8,144 nucleotides of DNA from Trueperaceae bacterium (lineage in GTDB: Bacteria; Deinococcota; Deinococci; Deinococcales; Trueperaceae). The translations under genes were made by a program, and so were the position numbers. Every line of letters starts with the position of its first letter. Positions within the stretch are counted from its first letter, which is position 1. This document shows, in pieces, positions 4,724-8,144 of the stretch. The notes beneath the pieces are model-generated. The model had not been told where the DNA came from. It saw only the letters and a program-made list of their open reading frames with translations, and searched no databases. Where the stretch lies: the NCBI GenBank assembly GCA_024636105.1, contig JAGXHO010000011.1, forward strand, positions 1-8,144, written 5' to 3'.

Positions 4724-7345
4724 ATGACACCGGAACACGGGATCGTCATCGTCACCGGCTCCAACGGACGCATCGGCGACGCCGTGATGCGGCGGCTCGC
4801 CGGCCGCTTCGCGGCCGTCGTCGGGTTCGACCGCAGGGCACCGAAGCCACCACCGCCGGGATGCGTGTACATCTCCGTGGAGATCACGTCCGAGGAGAGC
4901 ATGCGGGAGGGGCTGCGCACCATCCGCGAGCACCACGGCGCGCACGTCGCGTCGGTGGTCCATCTCGCCGCCTACTACGACTTCTTCGGCAAGCCGAGCA
5001 CGAAGTACGAGGAGATCACCGTCCAGGGCACCGCCCGTCTGTTGCGGTACCTACGGGAACTCGACTTCCGGGTGGAGCAGTTCATCTTCTCCAGCACGAT
5101 GCTCGTGCATCGACCGGGTGAGCCCGGATCGTTCATCACCGAGGACTCGCCGATCGAGGCGACGTGGGCGTATCCGGCATCGAAGGTCCGGACCGAGCAG
5201 GTCATCCACGACGAACGAGGCGAGATCCCGGCGGTTCTGATGCGCATCTCCGGGGTGTACGACGATGTCGGCCACTCCATCCCGATCGCGAACCAGATCC
5301 AGCGCATCAACGAGCGCAACCTCACGAGCCGGGTGTACTCGGGATCGACGGCGCACGGCCAGTCCTTCCTGCACATGGACGACCTGGTGGACGCCATCGA
5401 GAACGCGGTGGCTCGTCGCGCCCAACTTCCGCCGGAGGTTCCGCTCCTCCTCGGCGAGCCTGAGGCGCTCAGCTACGACGAGCTCCAGCACACCATCGCG
5501 CGCCTGATCCACGGCAAGAGCTGGGAGACCGTCGCGATCCCCTCGGTGCTGGCTCCGTTCGCAAAGGCGGGTGCATGGGTCCTGGACCACGTCCCCGGCA
5601 AGGAGTCGTTCCTCAAGCCGTGGATGATCGACCGTGCGAACGACCACTACGCGCTCGACATCACGCGAGCCCGGACGATGCTCGGATGGGAGCCGAGACG
5701 CTCGCTGCGCACCACGCTGCCCAAGATGGTCGCGGCCCTGAAAGCGGATCCGATCGGTTGGTACCGCGAGAACGACCTGAAGCCCCCGTCGAACTCAGGG
5801 GCGTCGGGCGGAACGTCCGAGGCGTCGGCGACCGACGCGCCGGCGGAGGAGCCGCCCGACGCGTCGGGCCCGGTGCGTGTCCGAGAACCTCCCGCGGCGG
5901 CGAGCCGGGTCGGCCCCGAGCACGCGGCGCACGGCGGCCAGGCGCCGTCACCGAACCGGGATTCGGAGGCGCCGGCCACTGGCGTCGCGCAGCAGTCCCA
6001 CGGGGCGATGGCGCCAACGCCCGACGACGCGACGATGGCGATGCCGCAGGCTCAGAGACCGACCTGGCCGCACTTCGCCAACATGATCCTGGGCCTCTGG
6101 CTCATCACGACGCCGTTCGCGCTCGGGTTCCGCAGCGTGGAGGTCCAGGCGAGCGACGTCGCGAGCGGCTCGCTCGTCATCCTGTTCGCCGTGCTGACGC
6201 TCACCGGCGGGCCGTTCTGGAAGCTATGGGCGCCGTGGGCGAACTCGCTCGTGGGCGTCTGGTTGCTGTTCGCTCCCCTCGTCTTCTGGGCGCCCACGGC
6301 CGCCGCCTACTCCAACGACATGCTGGTCGGGGCGCTGGTCATCGTGTTCGCCATCCTGGCTCCGGGGATGCCGATGCCGAAGGGGATGCGCATGGAGCCC
6401 GGCCCGGACGTGCCCCCCGGGTGGTCCTACAACCCCTCCAGCTGGCCCCAGCGGGCCCCGATCATCGCGCTCGCGCTCGTCGGCTTGTTCCTATCCCGGC
6501 AGATGACGGCCTATCAACTCGGCTACATCCCATCCCTCCCGGACCCGCTCTTCGGGCTCGGAACCGAGCGCGTGCTGACCTCCGACGTCTCGAAAGCGTT
6601 CCCGATCCCGGATGCGGGACTCGGCGCGGTCGCCTACATGATCGAGTTCCTGATGGGCTTCATGGGCGACAAGCGACGGTGGCGAACGATGCCGTGGATG
6701 GTGGCGTTCTTCGGCATCCTCGTCGTCCCGCTCGGCGTCGTGAGCGTGACGCTCATCGTCTTGCAGCCGATCGCGGTCGGGTCCTGGTGCACGCCGTGCC
6801 TCGCCGCCGGCATCGCGATGCTCATCATGATCCCGCTTACGCTCGACGAGGTCGTGGCGACGCTTCAGTTCTTGCTGCAAGCGCGACGCGAGGGCCAGTC
6901 GATATGGCGTGTGTTCTGGCTCGGCGGCACGCTCCGCGAAGCACCCGACGCCGGACCGGTGCGCGCCGACGTCGTGAGTCCCGGAGCGATGGTCTGGGGG
7001 ATGGGCCTGCCGTACAACCTGGTCCTGAGCGCGGGGATTGGCGTTTGGCTCCTGTTGACGCCGTGGCTGCTCGGCAGCGCGGACACGGTCGCCCACAGCG
7101 ACCACCTGTTCGGTGCGCTGATCGTGGTCGCCGCAATGGTCGCGCTGGCCGACGTCGGGCGCGCCGTGCGCTACCTCAACGTCGCCTTCGGCGCCTGGGT
7201 GATCGCGGCGCCATGGCTGCTGGCCGGAGCCACGCCTGCATCGACGTGGACGAACGCGATCGCCGGCGTGCTCGTGATCCTGCTCAGCCTGCGGCGAGGA
7301 CCGGTGCGTGAGCGTTACGGGATCTCGCAGAGGATCATCCGGTGA
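4724..7345 (+). CDS. Fusion protein: extended SDR (epimerase-like) + SPW module + VKOR-like module + SPW module
   Basis: This 873-residue protein has five parts. Residues 1-~345 form an extended SDR with TGSNGRIG (11-18), D36 after the second strand (favouring NAD), the SST segment (123-125) and the catalytic YPASK (150-154). Residues ~350-447 are an Ala/Pro/Gly-rich, probably disordered linker. Residues ~450-547 hold four membrane segments with WLITTPFALGF and WLLFAPLVFW, SPW-type repeats. Residues ~575-718 are a VKOR-like membrane module (DVSKAFPIPDAGLGAVAY, RWRTMPWM, WCTPC at 688-692). Residues ~765-855 are a second four-helix SPW-type module (WLLLTPWLLG, WVIAAPWLLAG). VKOR proteins exchange disulfides with quinones; the SDR substrate is unknown. 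The only cysteines are C46, C689 and C692, so the usual loop pair is absent. ATG 4724 follows AGAAGGG by 3 nt; TGA is 7343-7345. Cytoplasmic SDR plus ~12 membrane segments is inferred. Related fusions may exist under 'vitamin K epoxide reductase family'. Confidence 0.88.
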   Translation: MTPEHGIVIVTGSNGRIGDAVMRRLAGRFAAVVGFDRRAPKPPPPGCVYISVEITSEESMREGLRTIREHHGAHVASVVHLAAYYDFFGKPSTKYEEITVQGTARLLRYLRELDFRVEQFIFSSTMLVHRPGEPGSFITEDSPIEATWAYPASKVRTEQVIHDERGEIPAVLMRISGVYDDVGHSIPIANQIQRINERNLTSRVYSGSTAHGQSFLHMDDLVDAIENAVARRAQLPPEVPLLLGEPEALSYDELQHTIARLIHGKSWETVAIPSVLAPFAKAGAWVLDHVPGKESFLKPWMIDRANDHYALDITRARTMLGWEPRRSLRTTLPKMVAALKADPIGWYRENDLKPPSNSGASGGTSEASATDAPAEEPPDASGPVRVREPPAAASRVGPEHAAHGGQAPSPNRDSEAPATGVAQQSHGAMAPTPDDATMAMPQAQRPTWPHFANMILGLWLITTPFALGFRSVEVQASDVASGSLVILFAVLTLTGGPFWKLWAPWANSLVGVWLLFAPLVFWAPTAAAYSNDMLVGALVIVFAILAPGMPMPKGMRMEPGPDVPPGWSYNPSSWPQRAPIIALALVGLFLSRQMTAYQLGYIPSLPDPLFGLGTERVLTSDVSKAFPIPDAGLGAVAYMIEFLMGFMGDKRRWRTMPWMVAFFGILVVPLGVVSVTLIVLQPIAVGSWCTPCLAAGIAMLIMIPLTLDEVVATLQFLLQARREGQSIWRVFWLGGTLREAPDAGPVRADVVSPGAMVWGMGLPYNLVLSAGIGVWLLLTPWLLGSADTVAHSDHLFGALIVVAAMVALADVGRAVRYLNVAFGAWVIAAPWLLAGATPASTWTNAIAGVLVILLSLRRGPVRERYGISQRIIR

Positions 7346-7349
7346 TCCA

Positions 7350-7369
7350 CGACGCGGCAGGCCGCGTCG
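7350..7369. terminator. GC-rich hairpin between convergent genes, possible bidirectional terminator
   Basis: CGACGCGG, loop CAGG, CCGCGTCG: a perfect 8-bp stem with a 4-nt loop in the 36-nt gap between two converging stop codons. No T-tract follows on either strand, so it is not a canonical intrinsic terminator. Location and symmetry suggest termination or transcript-end protection in both directions. Confidence 0.5.
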
Positions 7370-7381
7370 GTCCGCCGAACC

Positions 7382-8029
7382 CTACCGCTCGTCCAGTCGA
7401 GCGATCTCCGGCGCGCCGTGCTCGGCGAGGGCCGGCGCGGGCGCGCTGGCCCCGAGCACGCGCATCAAGGTCGCTCGATGCGACCGGACCGCGCGCACGC
7501 CGGCCGCCACGGCGTCTCGCTGGTGCCCGAAATCGAGGGTCTGGATCGGCCGCGCGAACGTCGGCCGTAGGACCAGGTCGGCCCGTTCGAACAGCAGGTG
7601 GGCGTGTTGCGTGTGGCAGATCTCGAGCGCTCTGGCCAGCGCCTGCACGCCGTCGTTGAGGTGCGGCGGGGTGTCCGACGGCTGTCCCACGTCGATGGCC
7701 AGCACCCGCTCCGGCACCAGCTCGCGAGCTACGTCCACGGGCGCGATGTCGGCGTAGGCGCCGTCTGCGAGGTGCATGCCGTCTCGGGCGAGCGGCGGCA
7801 GGATGCCTGCGAGTGCCGAACTGGCGTAGGCGGCATCCGCGGCGCTGCCGCGCGACAGCACCACCCGGGTACCGGAGACCAGGTCGGTGGCCACCACCGC
7901 GACGGGCAGGCGGCACCGTTCGAGCGAGTTGGGCGCGTGGGGCCCGCCCTCGAGCTGCGCGGCCCTGGCCCCGTTCGAGCTCGAGTCGAACGCTGCCGCA
8001 TGGCCCGCGCCGGGAGTGCGCCTAAGCAC
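7382..8029 (-). CDS. Patatin-like phospholipase (NTE family), N-terminal half not visible in frame
   Basis: From GTG 8029 the frame gives 215 residues matching the C-terminal half of bacterial patatin-like lipid hydrolases. These include LPVAVVATDLVSGTRVVL (41-58), YASSALAGILPP (68-79), the catalytic Asp in LADGAYADIAPVD (D89), RVLAIDVG (108-115) and the tail block RALEICHTQHAHLLFERADLVLRP. Patatins act as a Ser-Asp dyad. The Gly-rich oxyanion loop and GxSxG nucleophile should lie N-terminally and are not present in this frame, which is nevertheless open to the window edge. Residues 1-40 do not resemble the family, and codons upstream of about 8025 lose their G/C third-position bias. The start is therefore uncertain: truncated gene, frameshifted gene, or a gene whose 5' part runs on outside. 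A membrane-associated lipid esterase would be the intact function. Stop TAG is 7384-7382. Confidence 0.75.
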   Translation of the reverse strand: MLRRTPGAGHAAAFDSSSNGARAAQLEGGPHAPNSLERCRLPVAVVATDLVSGTRVVLSRGSAADAAYASSALAGILPPLARDGMHLADGAYADIAPVDVARELVPERVLAIDVGQPSDTPPHLNDGVQALARALEICHTQHAHLLFERADLVLRPTFARPIQTLDFGHQRDAVAAGVRAVRSHRATLMRVLGASAPAPALAEHGAPEIARLDER

Positions 8030-8144
8030 GGCCGTCGCACCTGTCCGAGTCGGGGTGCGACCGGCGCCCGGTGCCGGGTCCCATTGCGCTGCCCGCCCGA
8101 GTCGGCGGCTTCGCGGCGGCGGCCAGCGCGCCCACCACGAGCAG
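8022..8144 (-). CDS. Partial reading frame with coding character: end of an upstream gene or frameshifted 5' part of the patatin gene
   Basis: Reading from the window edge, the minus frame starting at 8144 encodes about 40 residues beginning LLVVGALAAAAKPPTRAG and ends at TAG 8024-8022. Nearly every codon ends in G or C, unlike the other two frames there, so it is probably translated or recently was. Its stop overlaps the GTG at 8029 used for the patatin half (GTGCTTAG). LLVVGALAAA resembles the helix after the GTSAG nucleophile elbow of patatins, and about 78 codons separate it from the LPVAVVATD block. That is roughly, though slightly less than, the family spacing as I recall it. Alternatively it is the unrelated C-terminus of an upstream gene coupled by overlap. 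The window edge prevents a decision. Confidence 0.35.
   Translation of the reverse strand: MLVVGALAAAAKPPTRAGSAMGPGTGRRSHPDSDRCDGRA

Noticed and set aside
3862..4923. 353-codon minus-strand frame across the gap and the SDR start
   Set aside because: Only its GH15 N-terminal portion (4245 to about 4120) shows homology. The rest is shadow or unassigned sequence.
5575..7311. 578-codon plus-strand frame inside the SDR-VKOR gene
   Set aside because: Its Arg/Ala/His-rich, low-motif translation is typical of an alternative frame in GC-rich DNA. The other frame carries all SDR, VKOR and SPW motifs.

Overview
The window is high-GC bacterial DNA. Genes are tightly packed, Shine-Dalgarno sequences are clear, and codons end mostly in G or C. 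The gene set (short 6-phosphogluconate dehydrogenase, bacterial GH15 remnant, patatin-like protein, membrane VKOR with SPW modules) would fit a soil or environmental lineage such as Actinobacteria, Chloroflexi or a related high-GC phylum. Nothing here fixes the taxon.

Layout. The plus-strand 3' end of a HAD-family phosphatase (1-312) converges, 12 nt away, on a minus-strand operon. Read in transcription order, that operon is zwf (3462-1870), a short-type 6-phosphogluconate dehydrogenase gene (1865-963) and a cyclase/kynurenine-formamidase-family metal hydrolase (957-325). Gaps are only 4 and 5 nt, and the ribosome binding sites of the second and third genes lie in the ends of the preceding genes, so the three are very probably co-transcribed and translationally coupled. 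Just upstream on the same strand (4245-3503) is a wrecked GH15 glucoamylase: N-terminus, frameshift, large internal deletion, late catalytic-domain segment, then loss of the C-terminus. The ancestral unit probably fed polymer-derived glucose into the oxidative pentose phosphate pathway. No 6-phosphogluconolactonase is present.

A stretch of 478 nt without a recognisable gene (4246-4723) contains a perfect 17-bp palindrome, 38 nt upstream of a plus-strand gene of 873 codons. This gene encodes a multidomain fusion: an NAD-type extended SDR (epimerase-like), an Ala/Pro-rich linker, an SPW-type four-helix membrane module, a VKOR-like module with one CxxC but no loop cysteines, and a second SPW-type module. 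It is the most unusual item in the window.

A GC-rich hairpin separates it from a convergent patatin-like gene (8029-7382) whose N-terminal nucleophile region is not present in frame. A second reading frame with strong coding character (8144-8022) abuts it. This is either the end of an upstream gene or the 5' half of a frameshifted patatin gene.

No RNA genes, insertion sequences, CRISPR arrays or attachment sites were seen.
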